64,000 nucleotides of DNA from Rhinopithecus roxellana (Eukaryota > Chordata > Mammalia > Primates > Cercopithecidae), in the NCBI RefSeq assembly GCF_007565055.1, contig NC_044556.1:138049808-138113807 (forward strand). Direction: 5' to 3'. The notes under the pieces are model-generated. The model was not told the DNA's origin. It did no database searches and saw nothing but the letters and a program-made list of their open reading frames with translations. The position numbers and the translations under genes were made by a program. Shown piece by piece: positions 23,236-34,925 of this stretch (within the stretch, counting starts at the first letter, position 1; each line of letters begins with the position of its first letter).

Positions 23236-25093
23236 AAATTGTGTATTTGTGGTTTAAATATCACAATTTATATAGTAATTACATATGTGTGGAATGTGCA
23301 CATGTACACAATATAAATTCTATACATATGATATATTGCACGCATATACATATAGAATATATGTACAGACTATATACATTTGATACACGTACCACATATC
23401 CACTATGATGTATGAAATACGTACATGTATACATATAGAAAATACAAGGTACTACATAATTCACGGCTAATGAAAACATTTAGTCAACAAACACTTTCTT
23501 AAAATATTACTGTTAAGTTAAAATCATAGAAGATAAATGAGACTCTAGGTAGATGGAGCTAAAGATATAGGTATAGACATAGAGATTGAAACAGATATAT
23601 AAATAAGTAGAACTATGCAAATAATGTATGTGGATATATATCTATATGTTTGTGTATGTGTATATTTTTCTCTCTATATACACACACATATCTGATTTCA
23701 AAATTTTAATTTAAAAAATCCTATCTTTGATCATACTCTACAAGTACCTTGTAAATACTTGGTTTAGTTAAGACATGTAGTGGGAAAGCTATATTGAGGA
23801 TACAGGGAATGATGAGGTTTGCAAGGGGAAGAAGTTTTTCAGTCATCTGCAGAGACAGTTTCAGATTTGGCACATTGACACTCCAAAGATTTTCAACTTA
23901 AAACACTATTGCATTGAACTATGCACGCCTGGAGAAGAAAGATGTAATCAGCACGATCTAGCATACAGCCTGATACCTGGTAGATATTTCAACACTGGGT
24001 ACATAGTTATAGCTTTAGGTAAGCATCAAGCATCAAGGCATAGCTGATGAATAGATGATAAAGGACCATGTTCATACGCACATATCTTGTATATCTTGAA
24101 CTTGTGGCTTTCCAAATTTGTACACAATTACCCACAGTAGAAAATACATCTTGAACGTTCACCTCATACACACATGCTCACAATTGAGACAAAGTTCCGT
24201 GAAACTCTTGTTACATATGATATGCTGTGATTTGTTTGTTCTGTTCTATTTTTATTTTCTAAAATCGCAGTAAAAATTAACATTGAAAAAGAACAAATAT
24301 AAAAAAGCACTTTTCTTAGCATTTAAGAGATCACGTTGTTTCATTCTAGATGGAAAAAAATCATGCAACTTCAACAAGTAAGATGTTTAGCAAATTTATT
24401 CCAAGTGAAATGGATAGCTGATGTCATAGATTTATTGAAAATTTACTCTGCAGTAAGTTTAAGAAAAAACTTCCAGAGACATAGCAAAATTCATGAATTT
24501 GCCTTAGTCATCTGATGCTAATATAACAGAAAACAGTTTACATTACCTTGGATAATTAACAACAGAAATAGAAGAAATGGTATTTGATATGTAGTTGCAA
24601 GTTGATCTTTCCAATGTCATCATATTAATGATTAATTCTTCTATATTTTAAAAAGTTTCTCACAACTAGCAAAGAGATTATTCGATTAAAAAAATGTTTA
24701 CTCTACTTAAAGGAATAAAATATATGTAATTTTCACATATATCAAATGTAAAATTAGATATAAAATACATATCAAACGTATGTTACATGTAAAGTATATA
24801 TAATGGTCTTATATGTGTAGATATAGGTATATCTGCTAAAATCTTTTTGCACAAAGTAAAAATTTTCCCCAGCATCAATTGTAGCCAAATGCAGGCATAT
24901 CAATTTCTTTGGCTAGAATATGCTGATATGAAAATCAAGCTAAAAATCTTAGTGGCTTACAACAAGAAATGTGTTTTTCTAGTTCAAGTTAAATGATTTC
25001 ATAGGTCACCTTTGACACTGCTCTATGTGGCTTCTTCCTCTCAGACCATATTTAGGACAACTGGCTTAACAAGAGAGAGTGATTGCAGAGCCT
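23236..25093. other. AT-rich stretch with TA/CA-rich low-complexity DNA
   Basis: 23280-23700 is dominated by imperfect acatat/gtatac words and is not a clean microsatellite. 24890-25090 ('aatcttagtggcttacaaca', 'tctatgtggcttcttcctct') looks like a known-type interspersed repeat that I cannot name. No gene. Confidence 0.35.
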
Positions 25094-25106
25094 CATAATG
25101 ATTCTT

Positions 25107-25275
25107 TTTTCTTTTTTTGAAATGGGGTCTCTCTCTGTCGCCCAGGGTGGGTGCAGTGGCGCGATCTAGGCTCACTGCAAGCTCCGCCCCCCCGGGTTCA
25201 CGCTATTCTCCTGCCTCAGCCTCTGGAGCAGCTGGGACCACAGGCGCCCGCCACTACACTCGGCCAATTTTTTGG

Positions 25276-25310
<35 letters not shown>

Positions 25311-25426
25311 TACAGACGGGGTTTCACCGTGTTAGCCAGGATAGTCTTGATCTGCTGACCTCGTGATCCGCCCTCCTCGGCCACCCAAAGTGCTGGGATT
25401 ACAGGTGTGAGCCGTGGCACCCGGCC
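25107..25426 (-). mobile_element. AluY, antisense, with expanded middle T tract
   Basis: Complete Alu in reverse, flanked by the perfect 13-bp target duplication cataatgattctt (25094-25106 and 25427-25439). 'gctcactgcaagctccgcc' and 'accgtgttagccaggatag' mark it as AluY. The central A-rich linker has grown to about T32 (25278-25309), which accounts for the odd F-rich open frames across it. Confidence 0.96.
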
Positions 25427-25726
25427 CATAATGATTCTTAATACTTATTTTCAGAAGTGCCATCCATCAGTTTTACCCACATTCCATTTACCATAGAAGT
25501 TACATGGCCAATGCAAATTTTGTTTACAATGCCGAGTCTTCCAGAAACTAATACTCTACGGTTGACAGTAATATCAATGAATGTAACATCATAATCTTTT
25601 CACAGGTAGGAGCAACAAAAGTCAATGGGAGAGAATGGGAAGTCCTTTTATGAGAAGAGACAGTGATATTTACATCAAACATACAGTCTGCTTTAGCAAA
25701 AATCAGACCTCGGTGAGAATAGAGTA

Positions 25727-25836
25727 CAAAACATGTTGAATTCAATTCAAAATTCTTGTTAGTCAAACTTTAGATAGATGAGAAAAATCACAGAATGCAA
25801 TTTTTGTAACTGTGAGAATAGGCAAAACACCAAAAT
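25727..25836 (+). repeat. Direct repeat unit, copy 1
   Basis: Reads 'cttgttagtcaaacttta' ... 'tgcaatttttgtaactgtga' ... 'gaataggcaaaacaccaaaa'. It aligns by eye with 26562-26670 with only scattered substitutions and small indels. Family unknown. Confidence 0.85.
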
Positions 25837-26561
25837 TCACATATTTATTATTTTAGAAAATAATTAGATTTTTAAAAAAGCAATTGGGTAATCAGTTCTT
25901 ACTCATTATACTGTCTGATTATTAATGATTGCTAAAGATTTAGTAATAATCAGAATATTAGTAAAGATTACTAAACTTCCCTATTTAAATGTACAATTAG
26001 ATTTACAAAGCTCCTATAATTAAATCTGAAAATGGAATATTTTAAATTGTGTTAAATGCAAATTATATTCAAAATTTAAAATTCTCATGATTTTTGTTAA
26101 TAATTATGATCATTATTATCTGATTAAAGGAGTTATACACTTAAGATGTGATGTATATTATAAATATTATTTCTACAAATTTTACTCAAAATCTTTCCAG
26201 GTCATTTACAACCCATTTGCATTATTAAAAAATGTTTGATTTATAATCCTGTTCAGGGATATAATGAATACTTTTTATATATAAAACAACAGTCCAGGAG
26301 ATGTAGGGGAGGAAAATATAATCTTAGTTTTTCCTCATCTACAGAAGTGGTAATGGAGATTATCTTGATGATGATTGTGACAATATGTGTGTATACAGAT
26401 TGTTGGATAGTTTAGTAGAGGACATGCAAAAGAAAGGTTCGCTTTGCTCCCTTCAAGAAAATTACACATTTCTACAATAAATACTAATAGGAGATTAGAA
26501 ATAGTCAATTGGGAAACAAAAGTCATGCAACAGAACATTCAAAGTAAAACTCAAACCTAGA

Positions 26562-26670
26562 GGACAACTTGTTGAGTTAAATTCAGAATTTTGTTAGTCA
26601 AACCTTAGACAGATGAGAAAATCACAAAATGCAATTTTTGTAGCTGTGAGAATAGGCAAAATACCAAAAT
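26562..26670 (+). repeat. Direct repeat unit, copy 2
   Basis: Same orientation as copy 1, about 835 bp downstream. Shares 'gttagtcaaac', 'agatgagaaaa', 'tgcaatttttgta' and 'ctgtgagaataggcaaaa'. Confidence 0.85.
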
Positions 26671-27470
26671 GATTTGTTGTTGGTGATGTTGCTCACTGAT
26701 TGTTCTTGAAGTCACTAGATGTTGAGATATGTTGTTGTGTTATAAAACAAACACACAAGAAAAACTTGGCCGACTATGATTTGAACATTGACAGAGAGTG
26801 GGTACTCAATTTAGGGCACAGGCTTTTAATCAGTTATAAAATTTCTTTGATAGAAACTGAAATATTAATACTTTTAGGTTGCAGGTAAAAATTAGCCTTT
26901 TTGAACCAGAGAATACTAATAAACATGGAAACATGTTAGCAGATATGGGAAAATAAGCCCACACAGAATCCAGAATCAAAGCCAATGTGACCAATCTGTA
27001 TGCCATTTGATTCCTGTGGAGGATGAGAAATCACTTTCATTTTTATTTTATTCCATTGGAAAACTGATTGTTGATAGTTTGTAGCAATTTTTGGTTTCTG
27101 GAGGAGTGATGATAGATGCTTTTGTTGACATACCCCCTGTTTATAATAAAGTAAATAGTGATATTCAACCATTTTGTAAACTAAAACTAAATTGTGATGT
27201 CAACATAAAACTGAATAAGATGCCATGGACCAACTTAGAAATGCTCTGCTCAATAATGTAAATTGGGTATAACTTTAGTTAGAGTCTCTCGGTCTCCAAA
27301 ATGATTGTTAGTCCCCGCAGATACTTGTAACATATCCTTGACTGTTATGAATGCCAATTGTGAGCCTTGTAATAACATTGCATCTTATGGGAGATTTTCC
27401 TCTGAAAGCAGTGGGTGTTCCATTATTAGTTACACTGAGGTGGAAAACAGGTCTTAAAACTAGAGAGTAA

Positions 27471-27765
27471 GTTGGGTGCCATGGGTCACGCCTGTAATCC
27501 ACTTTGGGATGCCAAGGCGGGGTGGATCATGAAGTCAGGAGTTCAAGACCATCCTGGCCAAGCTGGTGAAACCCCATCTCTACCAAAAATACCAAAATTA
27601 GCCTGGCCTGGTGGCGGGCACCTATAATCTCAGCTACTTGGGAAACTGAGGCAGAGAATTGCATGAACTCAGGAGACAGAGGCTGCAGTGAGCTGAGATA
27701 GTGCCACTGCACTCCAGTCTGGGTGACAGAGCAAGACTCCATCTCAAAACAAAACAAAACAAAAA
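27471..27765 (+). mobile_element. Alu (S/J-type), diverged, with TSD
   Basis: Two-monomer Alu starting 'gttgggtgccatgggtcacg', with 5-bp-scale deletions ('cctgtaatccactttggg') and an (AAAAC)n tail. The 10-bp word ctagagagta flanks it (27460-27469 and 27767-27776). Confidence 0.92.
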
Positions 27766-27776
27766 CCTAGAGAGTA

Positions 27777-29424
27777 GGAAGAGCTATTCTCATATTCTTA
27801 AGCCAATAGAGTTATTTATGGAATCTGTTATGCAGAGAGGATGGAATATTCTTGTAGTGGGCTGAGCTGGATCCGTGTCATATAAGATATTCCTAGGTCT
27901 AGAAAGATACCCTAAAGTTCAAGAGAGACCACTTCTAGAAAAAAAGTGCAAGTTTCTTTCTATGTTTTATCCCTAATACACAGAAGTTTCCATAGAAATT
28001 TCTTAAATATCAGAGTCTCAACTGTGCTTTGAAAAGCTGAACACTAAGTTGCACACAAAGCTTTTTTTTTTTTTTTTTTTTTTTTGAGAAGAGTTTGTTG
28101 GAGAAATGTGAAATTAAAAAAATAAAAATAAAGAAGCCCAGATATTATCTGTAGAATTTTGAAGGGATTTAAATAAACTGAGGAAAAGAAATACAGTAGA
28201 ATAATTAACTTCCAATGACCTATATATATGTAGGTTAAGAATTTTTATAACTCGAAAATAAAGAGAGGTTTTTTTAATGAACTGCAAACTATAAAAATAA
28301 TATTATTAAGGTTTAGTTTAATGCATTCTAAACAGGTAGAGCTCTACATGAAATGCTTATGTTTGGATGAGAACTTATCTAGATTTGCAGATTTCCAAGA
28401 TATAGTTTTTAATCTGAAACCGGAACATTTTTCAAAATGGAAGAATATGCAACTGAAACAGTTGATAACCTCTTTTTTTGCTCTCTGTGGAACACTGTCA
28501 CTAAATCTGCATCAGATGAAGCTAGAGACGGCAAAATCATGGCTGTATTTTCTCCAGTTCCTCCCATCCTGCTCTCAAAACAACAATTCTCAACTCAGTT
28601 TCATGAAATAGTTTACTGAATGGCATTGGTGTATTTAGAACTGGCTTGGATTATACTCTCCTTTTGCAGATAAAGTTGGCTATTGCAAATTCTTTTCTGT
28701 CAAATATTTGCATTTGTTATGATTCTAGAGAGCTTGGGACTGTAGTTTACTATGAAATATTTAACAGTTGAGTTACATTTTGTTACCGATGTTTATAAAA
28801 ATACTTATCACATAGTACATTACTTGGAAGACTATTTATTATGTTTATTTTCCTAAAAAATTTACCAGTCGGAAATCTTTTCATGTGGGAAAACTATCTA
28901 GATCAAATGCATATGTTCATTATGTTATTGGTAACAGGTAATTTTAGATGAGTATTTTTATATATTTTAGTTACAGAGTAAGACCAAATAACCATCTTCA
29001 GAAGGTAAAAGTTTCTGCTTATGTCTCTGTATGTCTCTTTCAGTCTTATCTACTTAACTATTATAGCACAAATCTGTTAGGGATAAAAGGTCTCTTTCAA
29101 CCCTCTTATTTAAAAAGTGTCTTTACATACCTGGAATTTACTTTAAACTATGTCTCTTTTGCAAACATTTATAAATAGTTCAGGTCTATCTACAAACCTA
29201 CATCAGCTCATGTTAGTCAATAATGCCTTGCATTCAGTAAATTGATGCCTCACTTCAAAGAAACCAATAAGTAAAAATCTGAATTTACAAAAAAAGTTAT
29301 TAGAACATAATTACTTATTCACTTTAGTTATTAAAAAATCACCACATTTTTCTTTATATTTCTCATGCTAAATAGCATGCTAAATAGATCCCACGGATCT
29401 ATTTCCTCTAGGTCCTGCTACTGT
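27777..29424. other. Unassigned AT-rich stretch
   Basis: Contains a T25 run (28061-28085) with no attached retroelement, and two overlapping frames near 28321-28619 (about 96 and 60 codons) without recognisable domains. A perfect small hairpin lies at 29382-29404. Confidence 0.35.
29382..29404. repeat. Perfect 10-bp inverted repeat, 3-nt loop
   Basis: aaatagatcc / cac / ggatctattt. Just upstream, 'atgctaaatag' is repeated in tandem. Confidence 0.95.
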
Positions 29425-29900
29425 TCTGTCTCCATCTCCTCTTACTCTCTCTTTGTTCACTCTGCTGGAAGTACATTGGTTTCCTTCTGTTTCTTGAATT
29501 TACTACACTACAGCTTGTACAAGTTTGTTTTCTCTGCCTAGAATATTCTACAAATACTTATATTGTTCAATCCCCTACTTCATTCAAGTCATTAAGCAAA
29601 TGCTGTCTTTTTGGTGAGGTTTTCCTGCCCACTATATTGTAAAATTTCACTGATGTTTTCCACCTTGACACCCTGACATTTACTATTTCTCTTCCCTGAT
29701 TTGTTTGTTTGTTCTTGCCATTTATCATCATGTAACATAATATAATTTTACTTGTTTATGTTGCTTGGAGACTGAGTTCATTTCAGAATATATACCCCAA
29801 CAAAGAATTTCCATCTGTTTTGTTCAATGCTGCACTCTCGATGCCTGAAAATTATCCTGACCCACAATAGTGTTTCAACAAACACATGTTAAATGAATCC
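29425..29900 (+). mobile_element. L2 3'-end fragment
   Basis: Follows L2 order in sense: 'cactctgctggaagtacatt', 'ctgcctagaatattctaca', 'cccctacttcattcaagtca', 'ggtgaggttttcctgcccac', 'gccatttatcatcatgtaac', and ends 'tgtttcaacaaacacatgtt' (the aataaatatttgttgaatg end). Confidence 0.75.
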
Positions 29901-30189
29901 ACAGTTAATATTCTGTAGACGACATGAAGTTAAGCATCGAGGCATTACTAGTTATTCTCCATCACAGGTCAGTATCCCATCTGTCCTCTTTCTGCACCTC
30001 TATTCTGCACCAAGCCCAGAAACTGACCTCTCTGACTACCTCACAGGCATACCCTTACCTACTGGCTTTCAGCTGTGTTCAGTCAGTGGGATAAAGTGAC
30101 AGGAAATTGAAGAGCAGGAAGAGACAGAGTTTTAGGTAATTACTCCCCTCATTCCCTTCCTTTCTCACGGTAGGGATTCTGTTCTGGGA

Positions 30190-30475
30190 TGCTGCTCAAG
30201 CTGCTTTTTTCTAAGGCTAAAACTCTTCCCCCTTGACTTCAGCTCTTTTAGATTCTAGAATCCTGTTGCCACTTTTTGTTCTGTCAGACCTGGGAGTGGT
30301 GATATCTCCAGCAGTTGTTAAATATTTCTTGTTGATTTTGTAAAACTGCTCCCATCTCTGCTAAGAATTTCTCTGTTACATTCTCTTTAAACTCATTTAA
30401 CTTTCAGTTAAACCCTTTTGAGATTGCCATCTGTTTCCTGCCTGAATCTTGTCTGATAGAAATGCACTGGAATAA
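30190..30475 (+). mobile_element. Candidate old LTR/DNA-element fragment
   Basis: Ends 'gattgccatctgtttcctgc' plus 'ttgtctgatagaaatgc', an end I associate with an ancient repeat whose name I cannot recall. The middle 'tcagacctgggagtggtgat' fits the same family. Confidence 0.35.
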
Positions 30476-30539
30476 TGAAAGTTAATATAAACAGCATAAA
30501 AAAGTAAATGTAACATTGAATTTAGAAGCAGTGTCAAGT

Positions 30540-30690
30540 CAGATTATCTCTACATCCGATATCAGTGATTTACCGTGCAAATTTAGAAAAGTGCTTCAAT
30601 ACTCTGGGTCATCAATTTCTCCATTTATCAAATGAAGTTATTGGCTAAAAAAACTGTTAAGTCCTTTTCAACTGTCTACTGCATATTAAA
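30540..30690 (+). mobile_element. MIR-like fragment
   Basis: 'aagtgcttcaatactctggg' and 'catcaatttctccatttatc' followed by 'aaatgaagttattgg' resemble the MIR core. Weak match. Confidence 0.4.
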
Positions 30691-30736
30691 TTAAGCAAAG
30701 AAAAATGTTAGAGCAATATGGTATGTGTGCTGGCTA

Positions 30737-31190
30737 TCTTAACTTTGCTATTATAAATGTGCCAGAGACCCATTAATGTCTTGGGAAATATTGTCTGCAA
30801 TTCTTCACTCCAATTTTGGGTTGGTATCATATTTCATGGTAGGAGGAATCTACTTTCCTACAACTTGACTTTGGGATTGGCCATGTTACCTGTTTGGGCC
30901 AATGAAATGTTGAGTGTGATGAGGAAAGAGTTGTTAAATGCTCCTGGAAAAGTTGGCTTGACCTCTTGTGCACCAGGGGCCTGCCATGAGAATAACATGA
31001 CTCAAGTAGCCACTGGTCCAAGGCAAATCTGGGGACATATGAAGCAGATTTAAATTCAAATAGAAATTTGAAGCTAAGAGCAGTCAATCTGTAGCCCGTG
31101 GCAGATCTGTCTTACCTAACAACAATACTGTCGTGGAAAAAATATATGCCTGTAATTTTAAGCTATTGATATTTTAAGATTGTTATACAG
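30737..31190 (+). mobile_element. MLT1-like MaLR LTR, ancient
   Basis: 'cttgactttgggattggcca', 'gggccaatgaaatgttgagt', 'gcctgccatgagaataacat', 'tggtccaaggcaaatctggg' and a degraded end 'ttaagctattgatattttaa' (from a ttgttttaagccactgagtttt-type end) fit an old MLT1-type LTR. The subfamily is not certain. Confidence 0.55.
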
Positions 31191-31964
31191 CAAAAACTTA
31201 CCAATGCATTATTCTTCCTTTCTTATAATGTTACTAAATGAAAAATTAATAAGTTAAAATTAAATTCAAGAGAGAATTCCATGTTTAAGTAAATTAGAGA
31301 AAACAACAATAAAAGAAAGTGGCAGAACAAGGAGGATTTCTGCTTCTGACCATGAGAAATTAACTGGTATTAGGCTTTTCCTTTACTACTAACAATTTAA
31401 AAATTGGACCACATATGTGAAACAGCTGTTTTTAAACACAGGACTGACTACAGGAAAGGCAAAATTGTGATTCATAAGAGAATAAACATATTAGATAAAT
31501 CCTCCAATTTTGCCTTGACTTTCTGCCCGAAGGCTCTTTCAAGATAACACTGAAAGAAACAAGCAGAGCACAATCTCCATTGAGGAGGAGAAGTATGATT
31601 TGGGAAGGCAGAGATGGCTGAGATGTGTGGGCTAAAGAACCAGAGATAAGGGAGCTGTGCAGAGAAATAACTCCAGAAATATCCGTAAGGATTTGTTAAA
31701 AACTAGCCAAATACAAATCTGCACATACATGAGTTGAAATTCCACAAGTCTGAGCTAAGAACAGCTGTAGGGCGAAGAACATTTTCTAAGAAGCCATGCA
31801 CCAATCATTCAGCTGGGCTTAGAACTGTTGCAGTTTTTATAGGCCAAACTCAAAATATCTCACTAAATACTTGGAACTGTTTATTAACAGTGGTCTCAGA
31901 TGGTCATATCTTTATAGTGGGCTAAATTTTTCCTAAAGTAAAGATACACTAGATTCATGTTAAC
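31191..31964 (+). mobile_element. Probable L1M 5' region
   Basis: 'agtggcagaacaaggaggat' and 'gtgcagagaaataactccag' read like the 5'UTR of an old L1. It leads in the same orientation into recognisable ORF1 sequence beyond the Alu and LTR insertions, so it is assigned mainly by continuity. Confidence 0.45.
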
Positions 31965-32220
31965 TTTTTTTTTTTCTTTTGAGACAGCATCTAGCTTTGT
32001 CTCCCAGGTTGGAGTACAGTGATGCCATCACAACTTACTGTAGCCTCTATGTCCTGGGCTCAGGCCCTGTTAATTTTATATATATATGTGTATATATATT
32101 TTGTAGTGATGTGGCCTTTCCATGTGTACAGGCTGGTCTTGGACTCCTGGACTCAAGTGATTCAACTGCCTTGGCCTCCTAAAGTGTTGGGATTACAGAC
32201 ATGAGCCACTGTGCCTGGCC
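31965..32220 (-). mobile_element. AluJ, antisense, internally deleted
   Basis: T-tail, 'gagacagcatctagctttgt', 'ggttggagtacagtgatgcc', and end 'gggattacagacatgagcca'. The centre is shortened and has gained a TA-rich tract (32078-32099). Divergence suggests AluJ. Confidence 0.88.
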
Positions 32221-32286
32221 CTAACAAGAATTTTCAAAAAGGATGTCAAAGAATCTACTTGACCTGCGATTGACATAAATGCCTCC

Positions 32287-32658
32287 TGATATGGTTTGTC
32301 TGTGTCCTGGCCCAAATCTCATCTTGAATTGTAGCGCTCATCATTCCTACATGTTGTGGGAGGGATCTGGTGGGAGGTGATTGAATCACGGGGTTGGGTC
32401 TTTCTGGTGTTGTTCTTGTGATAGTGAATAAGTCTCACTATATCTGATGGTTTTACAAAGGGGAGTCACCTAACACAAGCTCTCTTGTCCGACACCATGC
32501 AAGACGTGACTTTGCTCCTCCTTTGCCTTTCGTTGTTACGCCGTGACTGTGAGGCCTCCCCAGCCACATGAAACTGTGAGTCAATTAAATCTCTTACCTT
32601 TGTAAATTACCCAGTCTTAGGTATGTCTTTATTAGCAGCATGAGAACAGAATAATACA
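32287..32658 (+). mobile_element. MaLR solo LTR (THE1/MST type) with perfect TSD
   Basis: TGatatggtttgtctgtgtc ... 'gaattgtagcgctcatcatt' ... 'ggtgggaggtgattgaatca' ... 'acccagtcttaggtatgtct' ... aataataCA. Perfect 5-bp duplication cctcc at 32282-32286 and 32659-32663. Inserted into the L1M 5' region. Confidence 0.93.
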
Positions 32659-32745
32659 CCTCCTAAAACAAACTTCCATGTCCTTTAACATAATAGAACA
32701 AAATCCAGTCAACAATGAAATGTTCACCATGTCTGTGTCTGTTAC

Positions 32746-32790
<45 letters not shown>

Positions 32791-33395
32791 TACTACACAT
32801 GTGAAGTAGCAACATTTTAAGACCAAAAACTAAAAGTATATGACTCATTAAAAAATACATCCAAAATTGAGAAAAATGATGGAATTTAGACAAATCTTAA
32901 AATATGTTCAAAGATTTAAAGTAAAATTTGAACATAATGAGAGAAAAGTAAAATATAAAACAATTAAAGGGAAATAAAATCTGCAATGTCTGAAATAAAA
33001 ATTCACCAATGGGATTAATTATAGACTACATAATGGAGAAAAAAATATGATTGAACTTGAAAGTACAGCAATGGGAACTATGCAAAATGAAGCAAAGAGA
33101 GGAAAAAGACTGAAAATAGTAGCAGAGTCTCATTGTTTAGGACAGTACCAAGTTTGTCTAACACATCAATTTGTACCATGTGGATGAAGGAGAGAGGTAG
33201 AAACAAATAGGCAGATATGGAAAAAACAAACTGAAAAGATAATAGAAGAAAACGTTTTAATTTTAATAAAAACTATAAATCTGTAGATACAAAAAAAAAA
33301 AACTCAAAGAAAAGCAAGTAGGATAAACACAAAGAAAACCACTCCTAAGAACATCATAATGAAATTGAAAGCAACTAGTGTGAAAGAGAATATTT
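32659..33395 (+). pseudogene. L1M 5' region and ORF1 remnant (part 1)
   Basis: In sense, 'gtctgaaataaaaattcacc', 'aatgggattaattatagact', 'gaacttgaaagtacagcaat', 'gaaactgaaaagataatag' and 'accactcctaagaacatcat' follow the order of old L1 ORF1 (coiled coil into RRM region). The frame is destroyed by stops and indels, so no protein is made. An (AAT)n microsatellite lies in its 5' part. Confidence 0.7.
32747..32789. repeat. (AAT)n microsatellite
   Basis: About 14 perfect copies of TAA. Confidence 0.97.
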
Positions 33396-33400
33396 TTGTT

Positions 33401-33986
33401 CTTTTCTTTTTTCTTTATCTGAGACAGGCTATCCCTCTGATGCCCAGGCTGGAGTGCAGTGGGAGGACTTTGGCTTGCTGCAACATCTACGTCTCTGGCT
33501 CAAGAGATCCTCCTACCTCATCCTGCCAAGTAGCTGAGATTACAGGTGTGCAACACCACACTCATATAATTTTTTTTTTTTTTTTTTTTTTTTTGAGATA
33601 GAGTCTCACTCTGTTGCCCAGGCTGGAGTGCTGTGGTACAATCTTGGGTTACTCTAACGTCTGCCTCCCAAGGAGCTGGGATTACAGTCATATGCCACCA
33701 TACCAGGCTAATTTTTTGTGTTTTTAGTAGAGACAGGGTTTTGTCATGTTGGCCAGGCTTGTCTCGAACTCCTGATCTCAAGCAGTCCACCCACCTCGGA
33801 CTCCCAGAGTGCTGGGTTTACAGGTGTGAGTCACCGTACCCAGCCCAGATAATGTTTTTAATATTTTTGTAGTGACAAAGTCTCACCATATTGCCTTGAC
33901 TGGTCTCGAACTCCTGGACTCAAGTGATTCTCCCATCTTAGCCTCCCAAAGTGCTGGGATTACAGGTGTGAGCCACTGTGCCTGAC
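33401..33986 (-). mobile_element. AluJ, antisense, split by a second Alu
   Basis: Outer element in two parts. 33401-33570 (T-rich head, 'gcccaggctggagtgcagtg', up to 'caacaccacactcatataat') continues at 33847-33986 ('agataatgtttttaatattt' ... 'gtgagccactgtgcctgac'). The parts are contiguous in Alu coordinates. It sits in the L1M ORF1 remnant. Confidence 0.88.
33571..33846 (-). mobile_element. AluS nested inside the AluJ
   Basis: Starts with T24, then 'gagatagagtctcactctgt', and ends 'gtgtgagtcaccgtaccc'. It landed in the central T-rich linker of the older Alu. ataat before and (g)ataat after suggest a short target duplication. About 35 bp is missing after 'taacgtctgcctccc'. Confidence 0.9.
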
Positions 33987-34125
33987 TAACGATGATATTT
34001 TTAAAGTAGCCAGAGGTAAATGACTTCCATACAAAGGAACAAAGATGAGAATTCACAGACACATTGTAGAAAATTATACAGTCAGGAGAGAATGGGGAAT
34101 ATTTTTGAAGTGCTAGGGAAAACAA
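33987..34125 (+). pseudogene. L1M ORF1 remnant (part 2)
   Basis: 'taaagtagccagaggtaaat', 'catacaaaggaacaaagatg' and 'tttttgaagtgctagggaaa' continue the ORF1 order broken by the Alus. They correspond to the C-terminal half of ORF1p. Frame lost. Confidence 0.7.
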
Positions 34126-34399
34126 ACAAACAAATCATTTTCCAACAGTTGTTCTCTTTTTCCCCACTGCCCAATGTGCTTTGCTTAGGTTCAAAGACGG
34201 TTTCTATAGAAAGAAAGTTTTATTAACATTCTGGTGTTATTACTTGCCTTATGAAATTATAGAAACATGGTAGTGTATATTTTCACAAATTGCAGATTAG
34301 TGCAGCAATAAATATTCATTACACTTAAATAAATTTATTAATAGGTAGACATTTTAATACTTTTACCTTCTATTGTAGAGGGAAAATATATTTTCTTCC

Positions 34400-34925
34400 C
34401 ATGTTAGTTTCATGACTGAGGCCCCTATAACAAAAGACAGATTAACAAGAGAATAGCATATGAATTTATTTAATATAAGCTTATGTGACAGAGGAGTCTT
34501 AAGAACTCAAGACCCAAAGAAAAAGGCTAATGTGTATTTTTGTGTCTAGGTTTATTGAAGAGTGTACAAGTGTGCAGAAATATGATTGGAGGACAAAATT
34601 GTATGATCTAATGCTAAGAAACTGAGGGGAACTTAGGAAGTCTTGCTAGTTCAGGTTTTTCTCTGTGTTCCTATGTCTTTAGGGATAAACATGCTTTTTT
34701 TGTTTTGTTTTGTTTTCCTCAGGGTACTGGGAGGGCACCTCTCGAATGGAAGTCTTCTGTCCTGCTTCAAGGGAAAAGGGAGAGAAAGACAAAGGGTGGT
34801 CTTTCTAGGTTTTACAGCCTACTTTGGGAGACAAGGAAGATGGAAGGGCGAGAGTGGACTTTCTACTTTTACTATTCTCTCAAATGTCAACATGCTATAT
34901 TTTGGGGTAGCATGTCCTAAACCCC
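34400..34925 (-). mobile_element. ERVL-type LTR (MLT2-like)
   Basis: The left edge 'catgactgaggcccctataa', 'caaaagacagattaacaaga', then 'tttatttaatataagctta' is the reverse of an ERVL LTR 3' end (cttgttaatctgtcttttgttataggggcctcag). The right edge 'atattttggggtagcatgtc' is the reverse of its 5' part. The 174-codon plus-strand frame that starts here is a chance antisense frame. Confidence 0.65.

Larger units (their letters stand above)
25440..27459. other. Unassigned stretch with a long direct duplication
   Basis: AT-rich and without recognised repeat families, but it contains two copies of a ~108-bp unit (25727-25836 and 26562-26670). No gene supported. Confidence 0.5.

Noticed and set aside
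23280..23480. Satellite or structured RNA
   Set aside because: Only imperfect acatat/gtatac low-complexity DNA without a fixed period.
28321..28611. 96-codon open frame
   Set aside because: No domain, no splice context, and a competing frame overlaps it. Sits in AT-rich unassigned DNA.
32663..32893. Leucine-run minus frame
   Set aside because: The leucine run is the antisense of the (AAT)n microsatellite.
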